The notes: a model not told the origin generated them from the sequence alone. Counted from the stretch's first letter, positions 39,114 to 49,182 are shown. The stretch: DNA of 64,000 nucleotides from Buchnera aphidicola (Formosaphis micheliae) (GCF_039403185.1 NZ_CP135047.1:490354-554353); one strand, 5' to 3'. Translations and numbers: made by a program.

Positions 39114-40337
39114 TTATTTTAAGAAAGATAAATAAGCTACTTTAGGATCTTGATCTTTAGATATTAATAAGTGTACTTTCATTCCTACAACATTATGCGG
39201 ATTTTGCACAGGAAAATCTTTATTATTTAATTCTAAATTAGCTATATGAGTTGCAGTAATGTAAAATTTTCCATTATTCAATTCTTGTATTTCATATGAT
39301 ATCACTGGATTTTTTTGCATATATCTATACATGGATGGATATTTATTATATAAATCATAATAGAATTTTGAAAAAATAGTTGGAGTTATATAAGATGAAA
39401 TTAATTGCCTTGATTGAAGATTTGGAATAATTTTTTTAAATTCATGAAATATTGTTAATGGTGAAAATTGAGAGAGTTTATGACCATTAATGGTTATTAA
39501 AGAATGTTCTCCTGTATGGATAAAATTCTTACCTAATTTATTTGTGTTATTTAAATCATAATATTTGTTTTGGAATTGTTTTACGAAATTATTTTCTGTT
39601 TCCAAAGCCTGTGATTTATGCAAAGGCTCCCAAACAATGTTATTTAATTCTTTTTCACTTTTAAAAAATGTATTTCTATATCTTGGTGGATATAAATATC
39701 GATCAGGAACAATATTTTTGTTAGTAATATTATTTAATGATACATCTTTTTTAATATTAGAGATATCATTTTTATCTGATGGTAATACATTATTATTATC
39801 TTTTAAATTATTTTTATTATTTATTGTTTTGTCTAGTTGTTCATTAATAGCACTCTTTACTGCAATTTTACTTAAATGATATACATACTTATTTATCATA
39901 TTTTTAGTAAAGTTAAGAGAATTATTGAATGATTCTTCTCCGAAATTCATTAATTGATTAATCGCATTAATATCAGGTTTTTGTTCTATTTCTATTATAG
40001 TAGGAGTAAGAAGAGTATTTAATTTACGAGTTTTTACATTTACTGAATCATTTTCTGTTTTGTTTGTTGTTAAATTATTTTGATTTAATGATTTTTTATG
40101 AATGACATCATTTTTATCATTTAATAATACATCAATAGGAGCAATAATATATTCAGTTTTTATATTATTATTTCCAGATGTTAAATTAACTGTAGTTCTT
40201 ATATTTGAAGGTTTACCTAATAGATTATTTGGATTATTTATGCTAATTTTACTTATTTTGTTATTATTTTTTTTATATTGTATTTTATTGTTTACATTTA
40301 ATAATTGTATATTATCAATTATAGATATGGATGACAT
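39114..40337 (-). CDS. Unrecognised 407-residue protein, Asn-rich N-terminal half
   Basis: I do not recognise this protein. The ATG at 40337 follows an SD-like AGAGGG, supporting translation. There is no signal peptide, membrane segment or known catalytic motif. Residues about 1-130 and 165-210 are low-complexity (Asn, Lys, Ile, Thr); a short helical stretch (about 125-168, INQLMNFGEESFNNSLNF) and a C-terminal part from about 270 (HTGEHSLITINGHKLSQF, TIFSKFYYDLYNKYPSMYRY, NPHNVVGMKVHLLIS) look folded. It sits between fpr and the YnfM-type transporter. From memory, the Buchnera-specific yba genes of the pea-aphid strain lie in this interval, so it may be a yba homologue. FliK was considered but has no support. 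Confidence 0.75.
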   Translation of the reverse strand: MSSISIIDNIQLLNVNNKIQYKKNNNKISKISINNPNNLLGKPSNIRTTVNLTSGNNNIKTEYIIAPIDVLLNDKNDVIHKKSLNQNNLTTNKTENDSVNVKTRKLNTLLTPTIIEIEQKPDINAINQLMNFGEESFNNSLNFTKNMINKYVYHLSKIAVKSAINEQLDKTINNKNNLKDNNNVLPSDKNDISNIKKDVSLNNITNKNIVPDRYLYPPRYRNTFFKSEKELNNIVWEPLHKSQALETENNFVKQFQNKYYDLNNTNKLGKNFIHTGEHSLITINGHKLSQFSPLTIFHEFKKIIPNLQSRQLISSYITPTIFSKFYYDLYNKYPSMYRYMQKNPVISYEIQELNNGKFYITATHIANLELNNKDFPVQNPHNVVGMKVHLLISKDQDPKVAYLSFLK

Positions 40338-41382
40338 AGTTTTATGCCCTCTCTTTTTTCATTATGATTTCTTTTTACTAGAATTTAGTTTTTTAGTCAA
40401 GTTATCAAATGCATTATTTTTACAAACATTAAACTAATTTCATAAAAATACATTAATATAATAGATATTTTTATAATAGTTTTATTTTTTTTTATTTAAT
40501 AAACAACATATTTATAATATAAAATTTCATTTATTATATTAAATTTAATAACAATATATAAAAAATTTTTAATATATGTTAAATTTTATTTAATAATTTA
40601 AGTAAATTTAATTGTATTTAACGACAAATGTATATTATATAAAAATATGTATAAATATATTATATTTATTAAAATAATAATTTTTTAATAAAAAATAATT
40701 TTTAAAAAATATTTTTTTTAAAGTATAATATATTTATATATATTAAATTCATTTTAATCAACATTAATAACAACATTTTTATGAATTTTTAATATATAAT
40801 ATGGAATTATATATTAAAAATAATATCATTTTGAACATATATTGAAAATCGTTATTTAACTTAATAAAATATGAATCTAATTATAGAAATTAAAAAAAAT
40901 AGTAATGCGATTAAATAATCATAAAATAATAAAATATATTAAGATAGACATATGTTTTTTAATTTATTATAAGTAAAATCTTATTTTTTAAGAAGTCAAT
41001 TAACATTGATTACTATAGTAATAAATAAATAAAATAGGCTAATTAATTATTAACTAATTTTAAAAATTTATTTATAATAAAATTGTTACCTATATAAATA
41101 CAATAAAAGATTAATAATAAATTCTAATTAACTATGTAAAGGTACATATTTATTATATTTTTTTTATAAAAAAAAATTATTAGACGTTTTATTTTTTTAA
41201 ATAAATTGTTTTCATTAATTTTAATATTTCAAATAAGTTTGATTTATTTAAATAAATATAGTAACTACATTATTAGCAACATGGTGACACAACAATTAAA
41301 AAAAATAATAATAAATATTATTATTATTTATAAATGATTTCATTAAAAAATACCTTATCTATCTCTAATAATACTAAATTCA
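40338..41382. other. 1-kb empty spacer upstream of the orphan gene
   Basis: 1,045 nt of A/T-rich DNA between the orphan gene's start and the transporter's stop. No frame of note; a short ATGGTGACACAACAATT at 41280-41296 leads nowhere. It is long enough for a lost gene. Promoter boxes for the orphan gene could not be fixed. Confidence 0.45.
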
Positions 41383-42660
41383 TTATGTTTCTATATTATT
41401 TAATTTTATAGCTAAAATTATTCCAATAAGTAACGTACTAATAATTAATAAAGAAATACTATTCCAACCACCTAGATACCAAAAAAAACCACCACATGTT
41501 CCAAAAACACTTGAACCTAAATAATAAAAAAATAAATAAAGAGATGATATTTGTGCTTTACTACTATTAATAGCTTGATGACCTATCCAACTACTTGCTA
41601 TTGAATGAGCAGCAAAAAAACCTCCTGCAAATACCATTAATCCAAAAAAAATAATAACTAATTCGCTAAATAATGTTAATATTAATCCACATATCATTAA
41701 ACATAAAGCCCCAATTAATATAATTCCTTTATTATATTTTTCAGTTAATATACCAGCTTTAGGAGAACTATATACTCCTATTAAATATAAAAAAGATAAA
41801 AAACCAATTGTTGCTGGACTAACAAAAAAAGGAGATATCATTAAACGATATCCAACATAATTAAATAAAGTAACAAAACTACCCATCATAATAAAACCCA
41901 TAATAAATAGTTTAGATAATACTGGATTTTTACATTGAAATAAAAATTCACATAATAATTTTTTTATGTTTAATGAAGAGCTTTTAAAATTACTTGATCT
42001 AGGTAATAAATATAAAAAAAAACAAGAAGATATTAAAGCACTAAAACCGATCACTCGTAAAGCAATATCCCAAGAAAAATAACTAGATAAAATACTCGTT
42101 ATAAAACGACCTAAGCATCCTCCTATAGTGTTTCCGCTAATATATAACCCCATAGCCAATGCCAAAAAATTGGGATCTATTTCTTCACTTAAATAAGTCA
42201 TAGATACAGCTATGACTCCGCTTAATGCTAATCCTGTAATAGATCGCATAATAATAACAGCCTGCCAACTATTCATGATAGAACATAAAATAGTACATAC
42301 AGCAGCTAAAAATAAAGAACTAAACATAATATTTTTACGACCCAATCGATCTGATAAAGGACCTGTAAATAACATACCGATTGCCATCATACTTGTTGCT
42401 GAAGATAAAGATAAGCTACTTTGAGCAGGACTTATATGAAATGTTTTAGAAAATAAAGGCAAAATAGGTTGCACACAGTATAAAATAGCAAATGTAGATA
42501 AACCTGCTGAAAAAAAAGCTAGTATTACTTTGGTAAATTTTTTAGTACCTTTTTTTATATATATTTTCTTTGGTTGTATAGTAGATATTTTGTATTTTAA
42601 TTGGTTTTCATTTTTATGAATATTAAGTGCTATTTTTGAATTTAAACATTTTTTTTGCAT
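41383..42660 (-). CDS. ynfM: MFS inner-membrane transporter, YnfM-like
   Basis: 425 residues (E. coli YnfM 417). After a basic N-terminus of about 40 residues come roughly twelve membrane segments. It matches YnfM along its length: ILAFFSAGLSTFAILYCVQPILP, TGPLSDRLGRKNIMF (the MFS motif A loop), SGVIAVSMTYLSEEIDPNF, GLYISGNTIGGCLGRFI, YLIGVYSSPKAG and AAHSIASSWIG. YnfM belongs to the drug/arabinose-type proton antiporters; the real substrate is unknown. In a genome with few carriers it may export or import a symbiosis metabolite. The counterpart in the pea-aphid Buchnera is, from memory, the uncharacterised transporter next to dapF, as here. Confidence 0.88.
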   Translation of the reverse strand: MQKKCLNSKIALNIHKNENQLKYKISTIQPKKIYIKKGTKKFTKVILAFFSAGLSTFAILYCVQPILPLFSKTFHISPAQSSLSLSSATSMMAIGMLFTGPLSDRLGRKNIMFSSLFLAAVCTILCSIMNSWQAVIIMRSITGLALSGVIAVSMTYLSEEIDPNFLALAMGLYISGNTIGGCLGRFITSILSSYFSWDIALRVIGFSALISSCFFLYLLPRSSNFKSSSLNIKKLLCEFLFQCKNPVLSKLFIMGFIMMGSFVTLFNYVGYRLMISPFFVSPATIGFLSFLYLIGVYSSPKAGILTEKYNKGIILIGALCLMICGLILTLFSELVIIFFGLMVFAGGFFAAHSIASSWIGHQAINSSKAQISSLYLFFYYLGSSVFGTCGGFFWYLGGWNSISLLIISTLLIGIILAIKLNNIET

Positions 42661-42898
42661 ATATAAAAAAATTTCCTTTTTAAATAATTTAAAATTATAT
42701 AGTTATTATTTTTATTTAAAAACAACATATAAAAATATGTTATAATATGAAATATTATTAATTATTTTTAATAATATACATCAAAAGTTATAATTTTATT
42801 ATAAATAAATATTATTTTTTTATTAAAAAATTTAAAATACTTAAATTATAAAACATTTTTATAAATATATTAAATAATAAAAACAATAAATTTTATTT

Positions 42899-43753
42899 TT
42901 ATATTATAATATAACCATCATATACATGTGAAACAGGACCAATCATATATATCGGATAACCAGGTCCTTTCCAAGAAATCTGTAAAGTTCCACCTGTTAA
43001 TTTTACTATTACATTATTATTTAATATTTTTTGTAAAATTCCAATAACTACTGCAGCACATGCTCCACTACCACATGATTTTGTTTCTCCTACTCCACGC
43101 TCGAAAACTCGCAAATGAATATTTTCTTTGTTTATTATTTCCATAAAACCAACATTAACACCTTCAGGAAAAAATATATGATGAGATATTAATTTTCCTA
43201 TTGATTTAACTGGATAATTATATATTTTTTTTACAATAATAGTACAATGAGGATTACCTAAAGATACCATTCCAAATTTAAAAATTTTTTTTTGTATTAA
43301 TAAGGAATATGTTAATTGTGTTTTTGTAAATAACGAAGGTATAGATACAGGATTAAATTCAGGTACCCCTATATTTACTTTAACAACTTTATCTTTTATA
43401 ACTTCTAAAGACATTGTTCTCGTATATGTACTGACAAAAATTTTTCTTTTATAAGTTAATTTTTTAATTAATACAAAATAAGCAAAACATCTAGCTCCAT
43501 TACCACATTGTTTTACTTCATTTCCATCAGAATTAAAAATACGATAATGAAAATCTATTATTGGACTATTTGATTTTTCAACTAATAATAATTGATCAAA
43601 TCCTATACCTGAATATCTATTCGACCATTTTTTAATTAACTGATGTGATAAATTATTAATATTTTGTGTAATACAATCAATTACCATAAAATCATTTTTT
43701 AAACCATGCATTTTAGAAAAAAATATTTTATTTTTTTTTATATTCTGTAACAT
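42899..43753 (-). CDS. dapF: Diaminopimelate epimerase
   Basis: 284 residues, with ten extra at the N-terminus compared with E. coli (274). It converts LL- to meso-diaminopimelate, the precursor of lysine and of peptidoglycan. The two catalytic cysteines are Cys83 in QCGNGARCFAYF and Cys227 in KSCGSGACAAVV; FSKMHGLKNDFMVID, FNSDGNEV and SLGNPHC are also conserved. A T9 run lies across codons 6-9. It is divergent from cyaY, as in E. coli (cyaY-dapF), 106 nt apart. Its presence implies the lysine route is in use. Confidence 0.97.
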   Translation of the reverse strand: MLQNIKKNKIFFSKMHGLKNDFMVIDCITQNINNLSHQLIKKWSNRYSGIGFDQLLLVEKSNSPIIDFHYRIFNSDGNEVKQCGNGARCFAYFVLIKKLTYKRKIFVSTYTRTMSLEVIKDKVVKVNIGVPEFNPVSIPSLFTKTQLTYSLLIQKKIFKFGMVSLGNPHCTIIVKKIYNYPVKSIGKLISHHIFFPEGVNVGFMEIINKENIHLRVFERGVGETKSCGSGACAAVVIGILQKILNNNVIVKLTGGTLQISWKGPGYPIYMIGPVSHVYDGYIII

Positions 43754-43859
43754 AATTGTTACCTTTACTTAATATTAGTATTAAATTATTCTACTAACAA
43801 TTTATAATTATTAATAGATAATATAAAAAATTTAAAATATATAAAAATAATAGGTAAAT

Positions 43860-44183
43860 ATGAAAATTGACATTTTTAAATTTCACAAAATAGTAGATAA
43901 ATTAATGATTCATATAGAAGATACTATCTATAAAAATTTTGATACACAAGACATCGATTGTGAAATACAATATCGTACTATGATACTTACTTTTTTAAAT
44001 AAAAATCAAATTATTATTAATAGGCAAGAATCATTAAGACAAATTTGGTTAGCTACTCAATACAATGGATATCATTTTATATATTATAATCTACAATGGA
44101 TTTGCAATAAATCTAGAGATAACTTTTTTAATATATTAGCTAAATCTTGTACAATAGAAACAAATAAAATTATTTATTTTTAA
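43860..44183 (+). CDS. cyaY: CyaY, bacterial frataxin
   Basis: 107 residues (E. coli 106). Iron-binding regulator of the cysteine desulfurase IscS (59062) in Fe-S assembly. The N-terminal helix carries the acidic residues (DKLMIHIEDTIYKNFDTQDIDCEIQ), though fewer than in E. coli; the sheet is conserved: IIINRQESLRQIWLATQYNGYHF and WICNKSRDNFF. The ATG at 43860 follows ATAGGTAA. Only this gene lies on the plus strand between dapF and the tRNA cluster. Confidence 0.95.
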   Translation: MKIDIFKFHKIVDKLMIHIEDTIYKNFDTQDIDCEIQYRTMILTFLNKNQIIINRQESLRQIWLATQYNGYHFIYYNLQWICNKSRDNFFNILAKSCTIETNKIIYF

Positions 44184-44751
44184 TACATATATTATTTGAA
44201 AAATAATCGACATAATTTACATTAACAATATTTATTATAATATTCACAATACAATACTTTATGAATAAAATAATATTTTATGTATATAAAATGATTTTAC
44301 AAAGAAAGAAATAATAAATAATGAGATGATGTATATTTTAATAATGGATTTTAAATAAATTGTAAAATAAAAAATATTGATATATATATTTATGATCCAT
44401 TAACATATTAAATTAAAAGATTTTCATTATATTAATGAATATCAACATTCTTTTATATATTATATAATAAATTATATAATCAGTAAGAGTTATATATATA
44501 TCTAGTTAAAAATAAACAAATTTACTTTCATTACAATTCAGAATTATGTATAAAAATATATAATATTGTTTATTATATTGATAATCAAAAATTACTACCA
44601 TTCACCTTTATTTAAATAATAATGATCTATTTGATTAATGATATATCAGTGTTTTTTTATTTAGTTAATCTAAAACTAAGTATATAAAAAATTACAGTTT
44701 AATATTATAAATATAATGATAATTTATATTATATAATAATAATTTATATTA
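44184..44751. other. Empty spacer between cyaY and the tRNA cluster
   Basis: 568 nt, A/T-rich, no coding frame. On its right edge it must contain the 3' end of the proline tRNA transcript; no terminator hairpin is apparent. Confidence 0.45.
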
Positions 44752-44828
44752 TGGTCGGCGAGAGAGGATTTGAACCTCCGACCTACTGGTCCCAAACCAG
44801 TTGCGCTACCAACCTGCGCTACTCGCCG
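44752..44828 (-). tRNA. tRNA-Pro (anticodon TGG)
   Basis: Acceptor CGGCGAG/CTCGCCG, D-arm GCGCAGGTTGGTAGCGC, anticodon stem ACTGG/CCAGT with loop TTTGGGA giving TGG, T-arm GGTTCAAATCC. A 3' CCA is encoded (44754-44752), unlike most tRNAs here. It matches E. coli proM, last in the argX-hisR-leuT-proM cluster. Confidence 0.97.
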
Positions 44829-44855
44829 AAGATATATTAACGTTACTATATACTG

Positions 44856-44932
44856 TGGGGTGGTTAATGGGACTTGAACCCATGACCACTGGAATCACAA
44901 TCCAGCACTCTACCATCTGAGCTATAACCACC
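44856..44932 (-). tRNA. tRNA-His (anticodon GTG)
   Basis: It has the extra G at position -1 (44932) opposite C73, the identity element for histidyl-tRNA synthetase. Acceptor GTGGTTA/TAACCAC, anticodon loop TTGTGAT giving GTG, T-arm GGTTCAAGTCC. CCA is encoded. It matches E. coli hisR. The interval to tRNA-Pro is 27 nt, so leuT, which separates them in E. coli, is absent. Confidence 0.97.
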
Positions 44933-44974
44933 AAAATATAATTTAAAATTAAATAATTATTTATGACAAATTAA

Positions 44975-45048
44975 TACGTCCGACAGGATTTGAACCTGAA
45001 ACCTCTACCTTCGGAGGGTAGTACTCTATCCAATTGAGTTACGGACGT
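44975..45048 (-). tRNA. tRNA-Arg (anticodon CCG)
   Basis: Acceptor ACGTCCG/CGGACGT with discriminator A, anticodon stem CTACC/GGTAG with loop CTCCGAA giving CCG, T-arm GGTTCAAATCC. It matches E. coli argX, first of the cluster. It reads the rare codon CGG. CCA is not encoded. Confidence 0.96.
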
Positions 45049-45072
45049 ATAAATATATAATTATATATTATA

Positions 45073-45101
45073 ATAATAGATTTATTGTAAGATAATGTCC
45101 A
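45073..45101 (-). promoter_or_regulatory. Promoter of the arg-his-pro tRNA cluster
   Basis: On the minus strand: TGGACA (45101-45096), 17 nt, TATTAT (45078-45073). The start would be near 45066, 18 nt before tRNA-Arg. It lies 120 nt beyond the rho stop, in the gap with no other candidate. Confidence 0.6.
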
Positions 45102-45220
45102 GCTTTTTATAAAAAAAACAAAAAATATGTATTATATATATAATATTATTGTAAATAATATAGTTTAATTGATATTTAATATATATAATAAAGAAGATTA
45201 AATAGTGAATGGAATAGTTC

Positions 45221-46480
45221 TTAAGACCTTTTCATCATATTAAAAAATTCGTTATTAGTTTTAGTCATAGCTAATTTATTAATTAAAAATTCCATTGCAT
45301 CAATTTCTCCCATTGGATGAATAATTTTTCTTAAAATCCACATTTTCTGTAATTCTTCAGGTAAAGTTAATAACTCTTCTTTTCTTGTTCCAGAACGATT
45401 ATAATCAATAGCAGGAAATACTCTTTTTTCTGCAATTTTTCTCGATAGAGGAAGTTCCATATTTCCTGTACCCTTAAATTCTTCATAAATTACTTCATCC
45501 ATTTTTGAACCAGTATCTACTAAAGCTGTAGCAATAATTGTTAAACTTCCACCTTCTTCAACATTTCTTGCTGCTCCAAAAAATCGCTTAGGACGATGTA
45601 ATGCATTTGCATCTACTCCTCCTGTTAATACTTTTCCTGATGCAGGTACTACAGTGTTATATGCTCTAGCTAAACGAGTAATTGAATCAAGTAAAATAAT
45701 TACATCTTTTTTATGTTCAACTAATCTTTTTGCTTTTTCAATAACCATTTCAGCAACTTGAACATGCCTTGAAGCTGGTTCATCAAAAGTAGATGCTACT
45801 ACTTCTCCTTTTACTAATCTTTGCATTTCAGTTACTTCTTCTGGACGTTCATCAATAAGTAATACCATTAAGACACAATCAGGATGATTATAAGCTATAC
45901 TTTGAGCTATATTTTGTAATAGCATCGTTTTTCCAGCTTTAGGTGGAGCAACTATTAAACCTCTTTGACCTCGACCGATAGGAGAAGCTAAATCTAATAC
46001 ACGAGCAGTAATATCTTCAGTGGAACCATTACCTCTTTCCATACGTAAACGCGAGTTGGCGTGAAGCGGGGTAAGATTTTCAAACAGTATTTTATTTCTA
46101 GCATTTTCCGGTTTATCATAGTTTACTTCATTTACTTTTAATAAAGCGAAATATCTTTCTCCTTCTTTCGGTGGTCTAATTTTTCCAGAAATAGTATCTC
46201 CTGTTCTTAAATTAAATCGACGAATTTGACTGGGAGATACATATATATCATCAGGACCTGCTAAATACGAACTATCAGATGAACGTAAAAAGCCAAAACC
46301 ATCCTGTAATATTTCGAGTACTCCATCACCAAATATATCTTCTCCACTTTTAGCATGTTGTTTTAAAATAGAAAAAATCATATCTTGTTTACGAATACGT
46401 GCTAAATTTTCTAATTCTATATTTTCACCAAGAGTAATTAATTCAGTAACCGGTATGTTTTTGAGTTCGGTAAGATTCAT
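45221..46480 (-). CDS. rho: Transcription termination factor Rho
   Basis: 419 residues, exactly the E. coli length. Hexameric RNA-dependent ATPase that ends transcripts. The N-terminal RNA-binding part starts [20 protein letters not shown] and includes [35 protein letters not shown] (primary site); Walker A is APPKAGKT at 178-185, followed by [14 protein letters not shown] (Walker B) and [33 protein letters not shown] is the secondary RNA loop. It is downstream of trxA on the same strand, as in E. coli, with a hairpin between them. Given few intrinsic terminators, Rho may be the main terminator here. Confidence 0.98.
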   Translation of the reverse strand: MNLTELKNIPVTELITLGENIELENLARIRKQDMIFSILKQHAKSGEDIFGDGVLEILQDGFGFLRSSDSSYLAGPDDIYVSPSQIRRFNLRTGDTISGKIRPPKEGERYFALLKVNEVNYDKPENARNKILFENLTPLHANSRLRMERGNGSTEDITARVLDLASPIGRGQRGLIVAPPKAGKTMLLQNIAQSIAYNHPDCVLMVLLIDERPEEVTEMQRLVKGEVVASTFDEPASRHVQVAEMVIEKAKRLVEHKKDVIILLDSITRLARAYNTVVPASGKVLTGGVDANALHRPKRFFGAARNVEEGGSLTIIATALVDTGSKMDEVIYEEFKGTGNMELPLSRKIAEKRVFPAIDYNRSGTRKEELLTLPEELQKMWILRKIIHPMGEIDAMEFLINKLAMTKTNNEFFNMMKRS

Positions 46481-46648
46481 AATGGTGGGTTCTTAATAAA
46501 CTTGAGGTATATATTGAAATGTTATTTATAAGTCACACAATAAATAAAATATATATTTATTAGTTAAATTTTTAATTTAGTAATTTTTACGTTATAAATT
46601 TAAAATAATATTGATATATTTCATATTATCATATTTTTTTTAAAAGTC

Positions 46649-46682
46649 TAGCGGTTCTATATAAAGTTTAAAAAAACCGCTA
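46649..46682 (-). terminator. Hairpin terminator between trxA and rho
   Basis: TAGCGGTT (46649-46656) pairs with AACCGCTA (46675-46682), 8 perfect pairs with an 18-nt loop. It starts 9 nt past the trxA stop; on the minus strand GACTTTTAAAAAAAA follows. It separates trxA from rho, so rho should have its own promoter in the 168-nt gap. Confidence 0.68.
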
Positions 46683-46690
46683 TTGATATA

Positions 46691-47029
46691 TTAACTTACA
46701 ATTAAATGTTTGTCTAAAATTTCTTTTAATTGTACTTTAGATAGTGATCCAATTTTAGTCATTAATAAATTGCTGTCTTTAAAAAATAATAAAGCAGGAA
46801 TCCCTCTAATTGAATATTTAGGAGCGGTATTTGGATTTTGATCAATATTAATTTTAGCTATAGTCAATTTATCTTGATATTCTACAGCGATTTCTTCTAA
46901 GATAGGTGATAAAATTTTACAAGGATTGCACCATTCTGCCCAAAAATCAATTATTAATAGTTTTTTTTCTTGCGTAATTAATTTTTCAAAATTATTGTCA
47001 TTAATAGTAATTATTTTAGTATTATTCAT
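46691..47029 (-). CDS. trxA: Thioredoxin 1, with CNPC active site
   Basis: 112 residues (E. coli 109). General protein-disulfide reductase and reductant of ribonucleotide reductase. The fold is complete: IIDFWAEW, AKINIDQNPNTAPKYSIRGIPALLFFK (with the cis-Pro in GIPA) and IGSLSKVQLKEIL. The active-site motif is unusual: Cys34-Asn35-Pro36-Cys37 instead of the nearly invariant CGPC, so Gly is replaced by Asn between the redox cysteines. It starts its transcript 128 nt from leuD and is followed by a hairpin and rho. Confidence 0.96.
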   Translation of the reverse strand: MNNTKIITINDNNFEKLITQEKKLLIIDFWAEWCNPCKILSPILEEIAVEYQDKLTIAKINIDQNPNTAPKYSIRGIPALLFFKDSNLLMTKIGSLSKVQLKEILDKHLIVS

Positions 47030-47157
47030 TATTTATACCAATATTGTTTTGTCTATAAAAATATTATTTTTATGTTGAAATATAAAAATAGTGAAAATGA
47101 TTTTACTATATTATTGATTAATAAAACATTTCCAATATATAGAGAAATAATTCAAAA

Positions 47158-47766
47158 TTATTTTGATGTAAAAAAATCAAAAATATTTTTTTCATAATCA
47201 TTTATTTTTTGTATATGTTGTAACGTTAAATCAATTGGATCTAATTTATTCATTATACAAAATTTATGTAATTTGTTTATCTTAAAATAATATATTTGTT
47301 TATCTGCTATTATTATATTATTTTTAAAATCTATAGTAAATTGTATTCCAACTTTATTTACTGATATTTTAAATAGATTTTCTATTTCTTGTTTTGATAA
47401 TGTAATAGGAACTAATTGATTATTAATACTATTATTATAAAATATATCGCTAAAACTAGATGATAATATAACTTTAATACCATAATCTATTAGTGCCCAT
47501 ACTGCATGTTCTCTAGAAGAACCACATCCAAAATTATCTCGAGTTAATAAAATAGATGCATTTTTGTAGCAAGGTTTATTTAATATAAAGTTATTGTTTA
47601 TTTCCTTTCCATAATTATCGTTAAAACGCCAGTTATAAAATAAATACCGTCCAAATCCTTGTCTAGTAATTTTCTGTAAAAATTGTTTTGGAATAATAAT
47701 ATCAGTATCTATATTAGACATATCAATTGGCAAAACAATCCCAGTAAATTGATTTAATACAGTCAT
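47158..47766 (-). CDS. leuD: 3-isopropylmalate dehydratase small subunit
   Basis: 202 residues (E. coli 201). With LeuC it isomerises 2- to 3-isopropylmalate in leucine synthesis. Swivel-domain features: TDIIIPKQFLQKITRQGFGRYLFYNWRF, ILLTRDNFGCGSSREHAVWAL (the substrate-binding GCGSSREHA loop), VILSSSFSDIFYNNSINNQLVPI. It is last in the leuABCD operon, 12 nt after leuC, and ends 128 nt before trxA on the same strand. Its position in the chromosome, rather than on a leucine plasmid, is unusual for Buchnera. Confidence 0.97.
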   Translation of the reverse strand: MTVLNQFTGIVLPIDMSNIDTDIIIPKQFLQKITRQGFGRYLFYNWRFNDNYGKEINNNFILNKPCYKNASILLTRDNFGCGSSREHAVWALIDYGIKVILSSSFSDIFYNNSINNQLVPITLSKQEIENLFKISVNKVGIQFTIDFKNNIIIADKQIYYFKINKLHKFCIMNKLDPIDLTLQHIQKINDYEKNIFDFFTSK

Positions 47767-47778
47767 TTTTTACCTTTA

Positions 47779-49179
47779 TTAAAGTTCTCTGATATCTACA
47801 AAATGACCAAATACAGCTGCTGCTGCTGCCATGGCAGGACTAACTAAGTGTGTTCTTCCATTTCTTCCTTGTCGTCCTTCAAAATTTCTATTACTTGTAG
47901 AAGCACATCTTTCTTTAGGATTTAAACGATCTTGATTCATACCTAGACACATAGAACAACCAGGTAACCTCCATTCAAAACCAGACTTAATAAATATTTT
48001 ATCTAATCCTTCTTTTTCAGCTTGCAATTTTACTAAACCAGATCCAGGTACTACTATAGCATGAACATTTTTAGCAACATATTTATTTTTTATAATTTTT
48101 GCAGCTATTCTGAGATCTTCAATACGTGAATTAGTACAAGAACCAATAAACACTTTATCTATCATAACTTCTTTCAAATTCATTCCTGGAGTTAAACCCA
48201 TATAAATTAATGCTTTTTCAGCACTATTTTTTTGAGATATATCTGTAAATGAATTAATTTCAGGAATATTTTCATCTATTGCAATCACTTGGTCTGGTTT
48301 TGTTCCCCATGTAATTTGAGGTGATAAATTAGATATATTTATAGATATTTTTTTATTGAAATAAGCATTTTTATCTGATTTTAATGTATTCCAATAACTA
48401 ACTGCTTTTTCCCAATTTTCTCTTTTTGGACTATACAGTTTATTTTTTAGATATTGATATGTAATTGCATCGGGAGCTATTAATCCTGATTTAGCCCCCA
48501 TTTCAATTGCCATATTGCATATAGTCATACGTGATTCCATACTTAATTCTGAAATAATATTTCCACAAAATTCAACTATATATCCTATCCCACCAGATGT
48601 GCTCATATGTCTTATTACAGATAATATAATGTCTTTAGCAGAAATCATTGAATGATTCACAAAACCTGTAATTTCAATTTGCATTGTTTTGGCACGTGAT
48701 TGCCTTAATGTTTGAGTAGCTAGTACATGTTCTACTTCTGAAGTACCAATTCCAAATGATAATGCTCCAAATGCACCATGTGTAGATGTATGTGAATCTC
48801 CACATACTATTATCATACCTGGTAAAGACATTCCCAATTCGGGTCCAATGATATGTACTATACCTTGTAAAGGATGATTTAAATCATATAATTTAATATT
48901 AAAATCTTGACAATTTTTACGTAATTCTTGCATTTGTATTTTTGCCATTTTTTCAGCTTGATTTATATCACGATTTATTGTAGATACATTATGATCTATA
49001 GTAGCAAAATTTTTAGCAGGTTGTCTTACCATTCTATTTTTTAAACGTAAAGCTTGAAAAGCTTGAGGAGAGGTTACTTCATGAATTAAATGTAAATCAA
49101 CGTATACAATAGTAGTTGAATTTTTTTCTTCATGTATAACGTGTTTATCATAAATTTTTTGATATAGAGTTTTTTCCAT
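47779..49179 (-). CDS. leuC: 3-isopropylmalate dehydratase large subunit
   Basis: 466 residues, the E. coli length. Aconitase-family 4Fe-4S enzyme that dehydrates and rehydrates isopropylmalate with LeuD. Cluster ligands are in [14 protein letters not shown] and in [42 protein letters not shown] and [27 protein letters not shown] are diagnostic. Cluster supply comes from the isc genes (59062 onward) and nfuA. It lies 3 nt after leuB and 12 nt before leuD, so the BCD part is tightly co-transcribed. Confidence 0.98.
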   Translation of the reverse strand: MEKTLYQKIYDKHVIHEEKNSTTIVYVDLHLIHEVTSPQAFQALRLKNRMVRQPAKNFATIDHNVSTINRDINQAEKMAKIQMQELRKNCQDFNIKLYDLNHPLQGIVHIIGPELGMSLPGMIIVCGDSHTSTHGAFGALSFGIGTSEVEHVLATQTLRQSRAKTMQIEITGFVNHSMISAKDIILSVIRHMSTSGGIGYIVEFCGNIISELSMESRMTICNMAIEMGAKSGLIAPDAITYQYLKNKLYSPKRENWEKAVSYWNTLKSDKNAYFNKKISINISNLSPQITWGTKPDQVIAIDENIPEINSFTDISQKNSAEKALIYMGLTPGMNLKEVMIDKVFIGSCTNSRIEDLRIAAKIIKNKYVAKNVHAIVVPGSGLVKLQAEKEGLDKIFIKSGFEWRLPGCSMCLGMNQDRLNPKERCASTSNRNFEGRQGRNGRTHLVSPAMAAAAAVFGHFVDIREL

Positions 49180-49182
49180 TAT

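Noticed and set aside
39114..40337. FliK hook-length protein
   Set aside because: Low-complexity N-terminus is reminiscent, but the C-terminus lacks the FliK leucine/glutamine-rich switch domain pattern and there are no flagellar neighbours.
39565..40437. Two plus-strand frames opposite the orphan gene (39565-39879 and 40102-40437)
   Set aside because: They are Leu/Phe-rich mirror frames of an Asn/Lys-rich gene; the minus frame is longer, uninterrupted and has an SD-like box.
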